Below, piece after piece: positions 26,017 through 35,047 of a stretch of 64,000 bases of DNA; position 1 is the stretch's first letter, and each line of letters opens with the position of its first letter. The stretch is from NCBI RefSeq assembly GCF_014205845.1, contig NZ_JACHCR010000011.1, positions 62,001-126,000 of the forward strand. The letters run 5' to 3'. A program made the position numbers and the translations under genes. Source of the stretch: Mucilaginibacter cryoferens (GTDB lineage: Bacteria; Bacteroidota; Bacteroidia; Sphingobacteriales; Sphingobacteriaceae). The notes under the pieces are model-generated. The model was not told the origin of the DNA. It ran no database searches and worked only from the letters and a program-made list of their open reading frames with translations.

Positions 26017-26898
26017 ATGGCTAAGGATACCAAAGATCTGCTAAAAAAGGTAAGGAAGATTGAGATAAAAACCAAGGGACTAAGTAACCACTTATTCTCT
26101 GGCGAGTACCATTCGGCTTTCAAGGGGCGGGGCATGGCCTTTAGCGAGGTACGTGAGTACCAGCTGGGCGATGAGATCCGTACTATTGACTGGAACGTTA
26201 CCGCCCGTTTTAACCACCCTTACGTAAAGGTGTTTGATGAAGAACGCGAGCTTACCGTAATGTTGCTGATGGATGTAAGCGGGTCCGAAAACTTCGGTAC
26301 CCAAAACCAGCAGAAGCAGGATCTGGCTACCGAGCTTTGCGCGGTACTGGCTTTCTCGGCTATCCAGAACAATGATAAGGTTGGGGTGATATTTTTTAGC
26401 GATAAGATAGAGAAGTTTATTCCACCCAAAAAAGGGAGGACGCATATCCTGATGATTATTCGCGAGCTGATTGATTTTAAACCTGCAAATAAAGGTACCG
26501 ATGTTGCTGTGGCGCTTAAATATTTTACCGGCGTTATAAAAAAGAAATGCACAGCCTTTATCATGTCAGATTTTATCAGCCCCGGTTTTGAAAACGAACT
26601 GAAGATAGCCAATAAGAAGCACGATATTATTGCTTTAAGGCTGTATGATAAGCACGAGGAGGAGTTCCCTAACCTGGGCCTTATCCCGATGCAGGACGAA
26701 GAAACCGGGCAAGTAATGTGGGTAAATACCGCCGATGCAGAAGTTAGGCGTGCATTTAGCCTCGAGGCGCATAACAGAAATAACGCGCTAAACGATACTT
26801 TTAAAAGATCGGGCGTTGATTATACCAGCATAGGTACCCATCAATCGTACGTAAAACCATTAATGACACTATTTAAAAAACGGGAAAGCAGGAGATGA
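26017..26898 (+). CDS. DUF58 domain protein (vWA-like partner of MoxR)
   Basis: 293 residues from ATG 26017. An ATG at 25990 is in frame, but it lies within the repeat element, and MAKDTKDLLKKVRKIEIK is the usual start. The DUF58 signature YQLGDEIRTIDWNVTARF (about 45-62) and a vWA-like metal site, MDVSGSE (about 81), are present. DUF58 proteins are MoxR partners in many bacteria; molecular role unclear, probably at the membrane with the Bat proteins. Overlaps the next gene by 4 bp. Confidence 0.92.
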   Translation: MAKDTKDLLKKVRKIEIKTKGLSNHLFSGEYHSAFKGRGMAFSEVREYQLGDEIRTIDWNVTARFNHPYVKVFDEERELTVMLLMDVSGSENFGTQNQQKQDLATELCAVLAFSAIQNNDKVGVIFFSDKIEKFIPPKKGRTHILMIIRELIDFKPANKGTDVAVALKYFTGVIKKKCTAFIMSDFISPGFENELKIANKKHDIIALRLYDKHEEEFPNLGLIPMQDEETGQVMWVNTADAEVRRAFSLEAHNRNNALNDTFKRSGVDYTSIGTHQSYVKPLMTLFKKRESRR

Positions 26899-27851
26899 TT
26901 AAGCATTTTAAATATTTCCTGGTATTGTTGCTTACCGGTACATTTTACGCGGCTGCGGCCCAAACGCCGCAGCCCGGCGAAAAACTGGACAGGCACACCA
27001 TACGCATTGGCGAGCAAACCCACCTGCACCTGAGCATTAAATTAAATGTAAAGGATAAGGTGGAGTTTCCGGTACTGGCAGATTCTATTGCCGGTAAAAT
27101 TGTAATTGTAGGCAGCAAGGCCGATACCATTTTTGATAAGCAGGACGCCGCTTTAGAAACCATCCACCGCAGCTATACCATTACTTCTTTTGATAGCGGC
27201 GAGTATGTGATACCATCCTACGCGTTTAAAACAACAACAGGTCCGGTATATACGCAGCCGCTAAACCTAATGGTACAAACAATAGCGGTTGATACCACCA
27301 AAGCTTTTTATGATATTAAACAGCCCCTTGCTGTAAAATATTCGTTTTGGGATTGGCTGCGCGATAACTGGCCCTGGGTTGCTGGCGGCCTGCTGGCTAT
27401 CATTATTATTGCGGGTATTGCCTATTACATTGGTAAAAGGCCTAAAAAAGTGGTGGCAGTTGAGCCTACAAAACCAAAACTACCGCCCCATGTTATTGCC
27501 CTGCAAAAACTACAGGAGCTGCGCAGTAAAAAACTGTACCAGCAGGAGGTTAAGCTATACCATATTGAGCTAAGCGAAGTGCTGCGCGAGTATCTCGAAA
27601 AACGTTACCTCATAAAAACACATGAGCAAACAACCGACGAGATATTTGAAAGCTTAAGGCGCCTGGAAATTGCCGATGATAATAAAAATTTATTAAAACA
27701 GCTGTTGGTACTGGCCGACCTGGTAAAATTTGCCAAAGAGAAGCCGTTACCGTTTGAGAACGAGCAAAGTATGGATGATGCTATCGCTTTTGTAAATAAA
27801 ACACAACAGGCCTATCAGCCCGAAACAGATAAAGAAGAGGGGAACAAATGA
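26895..27851 (+). CDS. Bat operon membrane protein, exported N-terminus (DUF4381-like)
   Basis: 318 residues. Signal peptide (FLVLLLTGTFYAAAAQ), a periplasmic beta-rich domain to about 150, one transmembrane helix (WPWVAGGLLAIIIIAGIAYYIG, about 156-177, cited here in part as a 22-residue segment by position) and a cytoplasmic helical part. It occupies the slot between DUF58 and batA where Bacteroidota keep a short BatD-like or DUF4381 protein. It overlaps both neighbours by 4 bp, so translation is probably coupled. Confidence 0.75.
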   Translation: MIKHFKYFLVLLLTGTFYAAAAQTPQPGEKLDRHTIRIGEQTHLHLSIKLNVKDKVEFPVLADSIAGKIVIVGSKADTIFDKQDAALETIHRSYTITSFDSGEYVIPSYAFKTTTGPVYTQPLNLMVQTIAVDTTKAFYDIKQPLAVKYSFWDWLRDNWPWVAGGLLAIIIIAGIAYYIGKRPKKVVAVEPTKPKLPPHVIALQKLQELRSKKLYQQEVKLYHIELSEVLREYLEKRYLIKTHEQTTDEIFESLRRLEIADDNKNLLKQLLVLADLVKFAKEKPLPFENEQSMDDAIAFVNKTQQAYQPETDKEEGNK

Positions 27852-28852
27852 GCTGGTTTAAAGGAATAGAATTTGCCCATCCCGCGTTTTTCTGGTTGTT
27901 TATCAGCATCCCTCTGATGGTGGGCTGGTACATCTGGAAACAAAAGCAGTTACAGGGCACCCTAAACATGCCCACCATAAAGGGTTTTACGCTTGTTAAA
28001 AAAAGTTTGCTGCCCAAATTCAGGCATACTGCTATTGTATTGCGGTGTTTGGCTATAGCTGCCCTGGTGGTTGCACTGGCAAGGCCACAATCGTCATTAA
28101 GTTGGCAAAACAGTACTACCGAGGGTATAGATATTATTATAGCCTCAGATATATCTGGCAGTATGCTGGCCGAAGATTTTAAGCCTAACCGCCTGGAAGC
28201 CGGTAAACAAATAGCCATCGACTTTATTAAAGGCCGCCCCGACGACAGGATAGGCCTGGTTATCTTCAGCGGTGAAAGCTTTACACAATGCCCGCTCACT
28301 ATTGATCACGATGTGCTTATCAACCTGTTTGCCGATGTGCGCAACGGAATGATAACCGATGGTACCGCCATAGGTATGGGGCTGGCAACGGCAGTAAACC
28401 GTTTAAAAGGCAGTATTGCCAAAAGTAAGGTAGTAATTTTGCTTACCGATGGCTCAAACAACTCGGGCTCTATCCCCCCCATTACCGCGGCCGAAATTGC
28501 CAAACAGTTTGGCGTAAGGGTATACACCGTGGGGCTGGGTACCAACGGCTTTGCGCCTTACCCGGTACAAACACCGGCGGGTGTACAATACCAGCGTATG
28601 CCGGTTGTTATTGATGAGGGTACGCTATCTAAAATTGCCAGCATAACTGGTGGTAAATACTTCAGGGCTACCAATAACGAAACCCTGAAAGATATTTACT
28701 TCCAGATTGATAAACTGGAAAAAGCTAAAATAGACGTTACCCAGTACCGCAAAAAAACCGAAATGTTTTTGCCCTGGGCCATTATAGCGCTGGCTTTTTT
28801 ATCACTAGAGTTTGTATTAAAAAACACCCTGTTTAAAGGGGCCTTAACTTAA
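27848..28852 (+). CDS. batA: BatA, membrane protein with von Willebrand A domain
   Basis: 334 residues. Two N-terminal membrane segments (about 13-26 and 60-78), then a vWA domain whose MIDAS starts DISGSML (about 99) with the RLEAGK follow-on, and a C-terminal helix (about 305-325). BatA is an aerotolerance-associated protein first named in Bacteroides fragilis; the domain binds Mg2+ and partner proteins in the periplasm. Overlaps the previous gene by 4 bp; batB follows after 3 bp. Confidence 0.92.
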   Translation: MSWFKGIEFAHPAFFWLFISIPLMVGWYIWKQKQLQGTLNMPTIKGFTLVKKSLLPKFRHTAIVLRCLAIAALVVALARPQSSLSWQNSTTEGIDIIIASDISGSMLAEDFKPNRLEAGKQIAIDFIKGRPDDRIGLVIFSGESFTQCPLTIDHDVLINLFADVRNGMITDGTAIGMGLATAVNRLKGSIAKSKVVILLTDGSNNSGSIPPITAAEIAKQFGVRVYTVGLGTNGFAPYPVQTPAGVQYQRMPVVIDEGTLSKIASITGGKYFRATNNETLKDIYFQIDKLEKAKIDVTQYRKKTEMFLPWAIIALAFLSLEFVLKNTLFKGALT

Positions 28853-28855
28853 CAG

Positions 28856-29896
28856 ATGCTACGTTTTGCACATATAGAATTTTTATGGGGACTGGTACTT
28901 ATACCGGTACTGCTCATCCTGTTTTTTGCGGTGGCTATCTGGAAAAAGAAAGCCATCTCCTCGTTTGGTGATAAAGAGGTAGTGAAATTGATGATGCCCC
29001 AGGTATCAACCTCCAGGCCATGGTGGAAAGCTATCATCTTTTTGGTTGCTTACGCGATGTTGGTAATAGGCGCTTCCGACCCGCAGATTGGATCTAAAAC
29101 CGAAGAAGTAAAACGCCAGGGTGCCGACCTGATGATCCTCCTGGATGTATCAAACAGCATGCTGGCGCAGGATCTGGCACCAAGCAGGCTGGAGAACGCC
29201 AAGCTGGCAATTGCCCAGCTGATAGACCGCTTGCATAACGATCGTATAGGCATTATTGTATTTGCCGGCGAGGCTTATGTACAGTTGCCTATCACTACCG
29301 ATTACTCGGCAGCCAAACTGTTTTTAAACAACATTAGTACCGATATGGTACCTACACAGGGAACGGCCATTGGTGCGGCCATTGATCTGGGTATGCAATC
29401 CTTCGATTTTAAGAACGGTACCGGCAAGGCCATGATAGTGATAACCGATGGTGAAAACCACGAGGATAATGCCGTTGAAGCAGCAGCCAGGGCAAAAAAC
29501 AAAGATGTATCTGTACATGTGCTTGGTGTAGGTTCGCAAAACGGCGCGCCTATCCCCGTGTATGAAAATGGCAGGCAGGTAGGTTTCCATACCGATAATA
29601 CCGGCCAGCAGGTGGTAAGTAAATTGAGTGAGGATATGTGTAAGGAGATCTCGGCTGCAGGCGGCGGCGTTTTTGTGCTTGCCAATAATGCCAACAGCGG
29701 GTTGGGTATTGTAATGGACCAGATTAACAAAATGCAGCGCAAAACGGTAGATTCAAGATCGTTTAAAGATTTTGAAGATCGTTTCCAGTTTTTTCTGGGT
29801 ATTGCATTTGTATTGCTGCTGGTTGAGTTCTTTATATCAACCCGTAAAAACATGCGTTTAAGCGGCATCAAATTATTTGAAGTAAAAAAGTCATGA
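28856..29896 (+). CDS. batB: BatB, membrane protein with von Willebrand A domain
   Basis: 346 residues, a paralogue of BatA. N-terminal membrane segments (about 9-28 and 56-74), MIDAS DVSNSML (DxSxS kept, about 97), GTAIGAAIDLG and ITDGENHEDNA, then a C-terminal helix near 310-330. Likely forms a membrane complex with BatA and the TPR proteins BatC and BatE. Overlaps batC by 4 bp. Confidence 0.92.
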   Translation: MLRFAHIEFLWGLVLIPVLLILFFAVAIWKKKAISSFGDKEVVKLMMPQVSTSRPWWKAIIFLVAYAMLVIGASDPQIGSKTEEVKRQGADLMILLDVSNSMLAQDLAPSRLENAKLAIAQLIDRLHNDRIGIIVFAGEAYVQLPITTDYSAAKLFLNNISTDMVPTQGTAIGAAIDLGMQSFDFKNGTGKAMIVITDGENHEDNAVEAAARAKNKDVSVHVLGVGSQNGAPIPVYENGRQVGFHTDNTGQQVVSKLSEDMCKEISAAGGGVFVLANNANSGLGIVMDQINKMQRKTVDSRSFKDFEDRFQFFLGIAFVLLLVEFFISTRKNMRLSGIKLFEVKKS

Positions 29897-30651
29897 AGCA
29901 ATTGATCATCATTGTATTGTTAGTACTGCAGGCTTCATTACTTTTTGCCCAGCAGGAAAAAAAATACGTAAGAAAAGGTAACGAGCTTTACCAGCAAAAA
30001 AACTATAAAGAGGCCGAAGAATATTACCGTAAATCGGTTGGCAAGACAAGTAAAACGGTTGAAGGTAATTTTAACCTTGGCGATGCCTTGTACAAGCAAA
30101 AAAAGTTTGACGAGGCCGGTCAGCAGTTTACCAAATTAGCGGCTGCAGCCAAAGGCGATAAACAGGTTATGGCCGGGGCCTATCATAACCTGGGCAACTC
30201 TTTTTTAGAAAAGAAAAAACTGGAAGAAAGTATCGCCGCCTACAAAAAATCGTTGATCAATAACCCTACCGACGAGCAAACCCGGTACAATTTATCATAC
30301 GCCCAAAAAATGCTGAAAAAACAGCAGGACGATAAAAAGAACCAGAATAAAAACGATAAAAATAAAGACAAGGATAAGGACAAAAAGAATAAGGACGACA
30401 AAAACAAAGATAAAGACAAGAAGGACGATAAGGATAAAGACAAAAAAGACCCGGACAAGGATAAAAAAGATCAGGATAAGAAACCGCAGGATGGCAAGGA
30501 TCAGCAAAACCAACCCCAACCCAACAACGTTTCAAAAGACGATGCCCAACGCATGCTGGATGCCCTCAACAACGATGAGAAAGCAACGCAGGATAAGCTG
30601 AAAAATAAAAAGCTAAAAGGCGCCAAAATGCATATTGAGAAAGACTGGTAA
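29893..30651 (+). CDS. batC: BatC, exported TPR protein with Lys/Asp-rich tail
   Basis: 252 residues: signal peptide (LIIIVLLVLQASLLFAQ), then two to three TPR repeats (about 25-135; GNELYQQKNYKEAEEYYRKS and GNFNLGDALYKQKKFDEAG). From about 148 to 200 the sequence is almost only Lys and Asp with a few Asn, and should be disordered. It probably scaffolds the Bat complex. It ends the first half of the bat operon. Confidence 0.9.
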   Translation: MKQLIIIVLLVLQASLLFAQQEKKYVRKGNELYQQKNYKEAEEYYRKSVGKTSKTVEGNFNLGDALYKQKKFDEAGQQFTKLAAAAKGDKQVMAGAYHNLGNSFLEKKKLEESIAAYKKSLINNPTDEQTRYNLSYAQKMLKKQQDDKKNQNKNDKNKDKDKDKKNKDDKNKDKDKKDDKDKDKKDPDKDKKDQDKKPQDGKDQQNQPQPNNVSKDDAQRMLDALNNDEKATQDKLKNKKLKGAKMHIEKDW

Positions 30652-30710
30652 GCCCGGGAAACATCGTTATTTCGGTTTCTAAACTCTGAGGACACTGACA
30701 ATCCGGCGAA

Positions 30711-30743
30711 AGACTTACGAAGTTTTTAAAACTTCGTAAGTCT
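30711..30743. repeat. Perfect 16-bp palindrome of the ACTTACGAAGT family
   Basis: AGACTTACGAAGTTTT pairs perfectly with AAAACTTCGTAAGTCT around one central T. The core recurs at 38248. Placed 60 bp after batC it could also stop transcription, but there is no T-run after it. Confidence 0.85.
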
Positions 30744-30765
30744 GGGATCTGCAATAAAAAAGTTT

Positions 30766-30855
30766 GTCATGCTGAGGTACGAAGCATCTATTCGCAGACT
30801 ATGCAGCGCGAAGAGGCATGGCGGATAATAGATTCTTCACTACGTTCAGAATGAC
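30766..30855. repeat. Inverted repeat, GTCATGCTGAG...CAGAATGAC type
   Basis: Begins GTCATGCTGAGGTACGAAGC and ends CTACGTTCAGAATGAC; inner arms ATCTATT and AATAGAT also pair. A 90-bp imperfect hairpin unit resembling the dispersed GTCAT(G/T) repeats common in bacterial intergenic DNA. Confidence 0.75.
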
Positions 30856-30913
30856 AAAAGGGGTAGTTTTTAAATCCGTGGCCTCTGAGGGTTGAAATGA
30901 CAATATAAAACCA

Positions 30914-31007
30914 TGTCATTGCGAGGAACGAAGCAATCTCGTAGCCATGCTTATTCGACCTGTAGAGCTACGAGATTGCCTCCGTTGACTAACGGATCGC
31001 AATGACA
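30914..31007. repeat. Inverted repeat, TGTCATTGCGAGGAACGAAGC type
   Basis: Left arm TGTCATTGCGAGGAACGAAG then CAATCTCGTAG; right arm CTACGAGATTGC and CGCAATGACA. The right arm carries about 10 extra bases (TTGACTAACG) inside it. The GTCATTGCGAGGAACGAAGCAATC sequence class is widespread as an intergenic repeat in bacteria. Confidence 0.8.
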
Positions 31008-31132
31008 TAATAGTAGGGAAGAGGAATGGCAAGCGTTTTTAAACATGTTATTGTTTCGCTTACAATGGAGTTTGTCTTTATAGATAAAACATTATAAAAT
31101 AAAATTTAAGCTGCTTCTTATATTTATAAAAA

Positions 31133-32965
31133 ATGAAGTTAAAGTACTATATAACCTTCCTGCTGTTGTTTTGCACCGCTGCGCTTTTTGCACAGGGTGT
31201 AAGGTTTACCGCATCGGCCGATAAAAAGGAGGTGGGCACTACAGAGCAGTTTGAGTTAACCTTTACTGTAAATGCCAATGGCGAAAGGTTTGTACCACCA
31301 AACTTTGATGGCTTTTTGGTAGTTGCCGGCCCCAATGTATCACAAAGCATGAGCGTTATCAACGGCGCTTCATCATCGAGCATGGCCTATGGGTACGATC
31401 TGGTGCCTGTAAAAGAAGGCACCTACACTATCGGTTCGGCATCCATTGTAGTAAATGGGAAGCTGATGAAAACCAATCCCATAAAGATAAAGGTTATTAA
31501 AGGTACATCAACGGCGCAGGCCGCTGCTGCCCGGCAACAGCAGCAGCAACAGATGCAGGCTTCTGGCAAAGGTGTTGCAGGTGGCCGCTCAAAAGATATT
31601 AACAGAGACCTGTACATACGCGCCGAACTTGATAAAACCAGCGCTTACATTGGCGAGCAGCTTACCTTAAGCTATCGCCTGTACACCAGGGTAGGCCTGG
31701 CCGGTAACGAACTGGAAAAAATGTCAGACCTGAACGGGTTTTACAGCCAGGAAATTAAAAACATGTCGCAAACACCCAACTGGCGTATTGTAACCATCAA
31801 AGGCATTAAGTACAACGTTACCGAGATCAAACAAAACATCCTGTTTCCGGAGCATGCCGGTAATATCACCATCGATCCTATGATCATGGATTTTGTTGTG
31901 CGCGAGCAGGTACAATCTTCAGACCCGTTCGATAACTTTTTTGGCGGCGGCGCTTTTAATGATGTTAAATACAAAATAAAGAGCCCGGCGGTGGTTGTGC
32001 ACGTAAAACCATTGCCAGAGGGCACTAAACCGGCCAGCTTTGGCGGCGCAGTTGGCAAATTTACCATCAGCGCATCGGTAGATAAAACAGATATAAAGGC
32101 CAACGAGCCGATCAACTACAAAATAACCATAAAAGGTAAAGGAAACCTAAAGCTGTTGAAACCAATGGCCCCTGAGTTTCCACCCGATTTTGAAAAGTAT
32201 GACCCTAAGGTAGCCGATACCGTGGTTGACAATGAAAGCGGCGAATCGGGCACGCGGGTTTATACCTACCTGCTTATTCCGAGGCACGGCGGCAGCTTTA
32301 ATATCGACCCGATAAAGTTTTCGTATTTCGATCTGTCTAACGGAAGATATGTAACCCAGCAAACCAAAGGCTTTGCCATTAAAGTGGCCAAAGGCGCGGT
32401 AGAAAATAACGTTACTTCCATTGGCGATGCTGATAAGCAGAACGTTAAATTGCTGAATAAGGATATCCGCTACATTAAAACCGATGGCAGTGATATTGCC
32501 AAACAAAGCGATGGTTTATATGGCTCGGCAGCCTATTATTTCCTGCTGATATTGGGGCCGATGCTGTTTATAGGCGCGTTGGTATTTGGCAAGGTATACG
32601 AAATGAACAACAGCGATATTGTTAAGGTGAAAAGCCGCAAAGCCGGTAAAATTGCTGCAAAACATCTTGCCAGCGCTAAAGCACAGCTACAGGCCAACAA
32701 TAAAACAGCCTTTTACGAAAACGTGTTTAAAGGCATATACGGTTATCTGAGCGATAAACTGAATATAGCTTACGCCGACCTTAACCGCGAGAAAATTGCC
32801 ACCGAGCTAAAAGCCCGTGAACTGGACGAGCCTACCATTAACGAATTGCTGGAAACGTTAGACCTTTGCGATATTGCCCGCTATGCCCCTGTATCGGGCG
32901 TATCAGAACAGCAAATGTTTGATAAGGCCAAAAATATGATCAATGACATTGAAGAAAAAATATAA
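31133..32965 (+). CDS. batD: BatD, large exported membrane-anchored protein
   Basis: 610 residues: signal peptide (FLLLFCTAALFAQG), several beta-sandwich domains of the BatD/oxygen-tolerance family (VRFTASADKKEVGTTEQFEL; YIRAELDKTSAYIGEQLTL; INYKITIKGKGNL), a Gln/Ala-rich linker near 128-145, one transmembrane helix (about 464-484) and a cytoplasmic helical tail. Partner of BatA and BatB. It starts its own transcription unit after the repeat-filled gap; batE starts 1 nt after its stop. Confidence 0.92.
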   Translation: MKLKYYITFLLLFCTAALFAQGVRFTASADKKEVGTTEQFELTFTVNANGERFVPPNFDGFLVVAGPNVSQSMSVINGASSSSMAYGYDLVPVKEGTYTIGSASIVVNGKLMKTNPIKIKVIKGTSTAQAAAARQQQQQQMQASGKGVAGGRSKDINRDLYIRAELDKTSAYIGEQLTLSYRLYTRVGLAGNELEKMSDLNGFYSQEIKNMSQTPNWRIVTIKGIKYNVTEIKQNILFPEHAGNITIDPMIMDFVVREQVQSSDPFDNFFGGGAFNDVKYKIKSPAVVVHVKPLPEGTKPASFGGAVGKFTISASVDKTDIKANEPINYKITIKGKGNLKLLKPMAPEFPPDFEKYDPKVADTVVDNESGESGTRVYTYLLIPRHGGSFNIDPIKFSYFDLSNGRYVTQQTKGFAIKVAKGAVENNVTSIGDADKQNVKLLNKDIRYIKTDGSDIAKQSDGLYGSAAYYFLLILGPMLFIGALVFGKVYEMNNSDIVKVKSRKAGKIAAKHLASAKAQLQANNKTAFYENVFKGIYGYLSDKLNIAYADLNREKIATELKARELDEPTINELLETLDLCDIARYAPVSGVSEQQMFDKAKNMINDIEEKI

Positions 32966-32966
32966 C

Positions 32967-33728
32967 ATGCTGAAGCGTTGTATATACCTGTTGCTGCTCA
33001 TCACATCGCCATTACTGGCTTTTAGTAATGATGACGCCAGCGGTTTGTTTAAAAAAGGGAATGAGCTTTATCAAAAAGCAAAATATAAAGAAGCCGCTGC
33101 CGTATACCAGCAAATGGTCGACGATGATTACCAGTCTGCCGCCCTTTATTTTAACCTCGGCAATGCCTACTACAAAACCGGCGACATAGCCCCTTGCATT
33201 CTTTATTACGAAAAAGCCCGCAAACTATCGCCCGGCGATGAAGATATCCGGGTTAATATTCAATTGGCCAACACCAAAACCATCGATAAAATAGAAGTGC
33301 CGCCCGAATTTTTTCTGAGCAAATGGTGGCATAGCTTTATGCTATCCTTTTCTGCCGATGCTTTGGCTATAATAGCCATAGCCCTTTTCCTGGTGGCATC
33401 TGGCTTGTTGATATTGTACCGTTTCAGCGGCTCGGTAATTGTAAAAAAGGTTGCCTTTTACCTGGCCATTGTGTTATTTATAACCGGCATAGGTACCATA
33501 TTTGTATCTGCCAGGCAGGCCAATTACTTTGATGCCCACCGCGAAGCTATCATATTTACCAGCTCGGTAGTGGTAAAAAGCGCGCCGGCGGCAACTTCCA
33601 AAAACGTATTTGTATTACACGAAGGCACCAAGGTTAACATTCTCGATAAAAGCGGCAACTGGGTAAAAATACGCCTGCTTAACGGCAACCAAGGCTGGGT
33701 AACTACAGGAGATACGAGGGAAATATAG
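32967..33728 (+). CDS. batE: BatE, TPR and SH3-like domain membrane protein
   Basis: 253 residues from ATG 32967. An in-frame ATG at 32943 lies inside batD and would give a worse N-terminus than the signal peptide MLKRCIYLLLLITSPLLAF. TPR motifs (GNELYQKAKYKEAAAVYQQM; AALYFNLGNAYYKTG) come first, then two membrane helices (about 128-150 and 160-178) and a C-terminal bacterial SH3 domain (VVKSAPAATSKNVFVLHEGTKV...WVKIRLLNGNQGWV, both parts quoted by landmarks). Ends the bat operon. Confidence 0.9.
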   Translation: MLKRCIYLLLLITSPLLAFSNDDASGLFKKGNELYQKAKYKEAAAVYQQMVDDDYQSAALYFNLGNAYYKTGDIAPCILYYEKARKLSPGDEDIRVNIQLANTKTIDKIEVPPEFFLSKWWHSFMLSFSADALAIIAIALFLVASGLLILYRFSGSVIVKKVAFYLAIVLFITGIGTIFVSARQANYFDAHREAIIFTSSVVVKSAPAATSKNVFVLHEGTKVNILDKSGNWVKIRLLNGNQGWVTTGDTREI

Positions 33729-33812
33729 TTTTTGGAGCAAGGAGCAAAAATTTTGGGACTATCGGACTGGTGGGTTATCAGACTTTTAGACAAAGGATTT
33801 TAGAAGCAAGGG
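33729..33812. repeat. Low-complexity TTGGAGCAAGGAGCAA stretch
   Basis: Starts TTTTTGGAGCAAGGAGC, sharing 14 bases with the tract after rpiB at 3970, and continues with TTTTAGACAAAGGATTTTAG. Part of the 400-bp gap after batE. Confidence 0.6.
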
Positions 33813-33865
33813 CACAATTGTCATTCGATACGAGGTACGAGTGAGAACTATCTCTTGAACAACGT

Positions 33866-33935
33866 GAAAGAGTCTTCTGTGCCTTATAGAGCCAATATGT
33901 TAAGCTTGAATAGCAAGGCATAGAAGTTCTCTTTC
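33866..33935. repeat. Imperfect long inverted repeat after batE
   Basis: GAAAGAGTCTTCTGTGCCTT and AAGGCATAGAAGTTCTCTTTC face each other across about 30 bases. A hairpin element in the gap between batE and the next gene; no T-run, so not an ordinary terminator. Confidence 0.7.
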
Positions 33936-34085
33936 GCGCTACACCTTTTTATCCCCTTACAATGCGAAATACATTTCGCTCAAAACAATAGGCAAATAAC
34001 ACCATCAGGCCCTTTACACCCACGTGCCTAAAACAAATCTTCTTTCAAACTTTTTTAATTTCCCTAAAAATATATCTTCCACCTC

Positions 34086-34115
34086 TTGCAATTATAAAAT
34101 ATATCAATAACTTTG
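34086..34115 (+). promoter_or_regulatory. Bacteroidota-type promoter TTG-N19-TAACTTTG
   Basis: TTG at 34086-34088, a 19-bp spacer and TAACTTTG at 34108-34115 match the Bacteroidota -33/-7 consensus. It lies 18 bp before the ATG at 34134 and overlaps the longer possible start at 34113, which argues for 34134. Confidence 0.65.
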
Positions 34116-34133
34116 ATTTACAAAGTACTTTTA

Positions 34134-34751
34134 ATGAAAGATCAAGACATTCATGCAGAACTAAGTTCCATTCGCAACCTGATGGAGCGGTCGGCTAAAT
34201 TTATTTCGTTGAGCGGCCTATCGGGAGTAATGGCCGGCATTTACGCTATTATTGGTGCGGTGCTGGGTTATCAACTGATTATTCAGGAAAACATAAGTCT
34301 TAAACGATACCATACCTATAACGAAGAATTGCTGATCACTAAATTGTTTTTGGTGGCTTTGGGTGTTTTATTTTTTTCGATAGGTACGGGCATCTGGTTA
34401 TCTGTAAGAAAAGCAAAAAAGCACAACCAATCCTTTTGGAACACCGGCAGCAAACGCTTGCTTATCAATATGGCTATCCCGCTTATTAGTGGCGGGTTGT
34501 TTACTTTTATTTTGGTTTACCGGGGTTATTACGGCATTGTGGCTCCGGCTACCCTTATTTTTTACGGCATGGCGCTGGTAGCCGGCAGTCATTACACTTA
34601 TTCGGGCGTGAAGGGATTGGGGATAATGGAGATTTTGTTAGGTTTGCTATGCGCATTAATGCCGGGCTACGGCTTAATATTCTGGACGGTAGGTTTTGGC
34701 TTACTCCACATTATTTATGGCACAATAATGCATTTTAGATACGATTTGTGA
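34134..34751 (+). CDS. Multi-helix membrane protein paired with a winged-helix regulator
   Basis: 205 residues from ATG 34134, the start favoured by the promoter. Six hydrophobic segments are seen. The short N-terminal helix QDIHAELSSIRNLMERSAKF is soluble. I know no function, but this architecture next to a small winged-helix protein recurs in Bacteroidota. Its stop overlaps the GTG start of the regulator (TTGTGAAG), so the two are translationally coupled. Confidence 0.75.
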   Translation: MKDQDIHAELSSIRNLMERSAKFISLSGLSGVMAGIYAIIGAVLGYQLIIQENISLKRYHTYNEELLITKLFLVALGVLFFSIGTGIWLSVRKAKKHNQSFWNTGSKRLLINMAIPLISGGLFTFILVYRGYYGIVAPATLIFYGMALVAGSHYTYSGVKGLGIMEILLGLLCALMPGYGLIFWTVGFGLLHIIYGTIMHFRYDL

Positions 34752-35047
34752 AGATATTAGACCAGTTTGATAAAGCTTTTGAAAACCGCATACGCCTGCA
34801 AATTATGAGCGTACTGGTTGCCAATGAAAGCTATGATTTTAATTCGCTTAAAGACTTGCTCGATCTTACCGACGGCAACCTGGCCTCGCACCTTAAAGCG
34901 CTGGAGAAGGAGGAATACATCGTAGTGCAAAAAAGCTTTATCGGCCGCAAACCCAATACCCGCTACCTGGCGTCAGAAAAAGGTCGTACCGCCTTCAGAT
35001 TACATTTACAGGCACTCGAAAATTTAATAAAACAACAGAAACTATAA
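34748..35047 (+). CDS. Winged-helix transcriptional regulator (HTH_34/ArsR-like)
   Basis: 99 residues from GTG 34748. RIRLQIMSVL, SLKDLLDLTDGNLASHLKALEKEEYIVVQK and FIGRKPNTRYLASEKGRTAF are the recognition helix and wing of small one-domain regulators of the HTH_34 type. No metal-binding cysteines, so not a metal sensor. It probably controls its own operon with the membrane protein upstream, with which it overlaps by 4 bp. Confidence 0.88.
   Translation: MKILDQFDKAFENRIRLQIMSVLVANESYDFNSLKDLLDLTDGNLASHLKALEKEEYIVVQKSFIGRKPNTRYLASEKGRTAFRLHLQALENLIKQQKL

Larger units (their letters stand above)
30652..31132. other. Gap inside the bat operon filled by three palindromic repeats
   Basis: The 481 bp between batC and batD hold three consecutive inverted-repeat elements (30711, 30766 and 30914) and then about 120 AT-rich bp leading to batD. 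No ORF of note. Confidence 0.8.

Noticed and set aside
29302..29901. 199-residue minus-strand frame opposite batB
   Set aside because: Serine/threonine-rich antisense reading of the vWA domain; batB motifs are clear.
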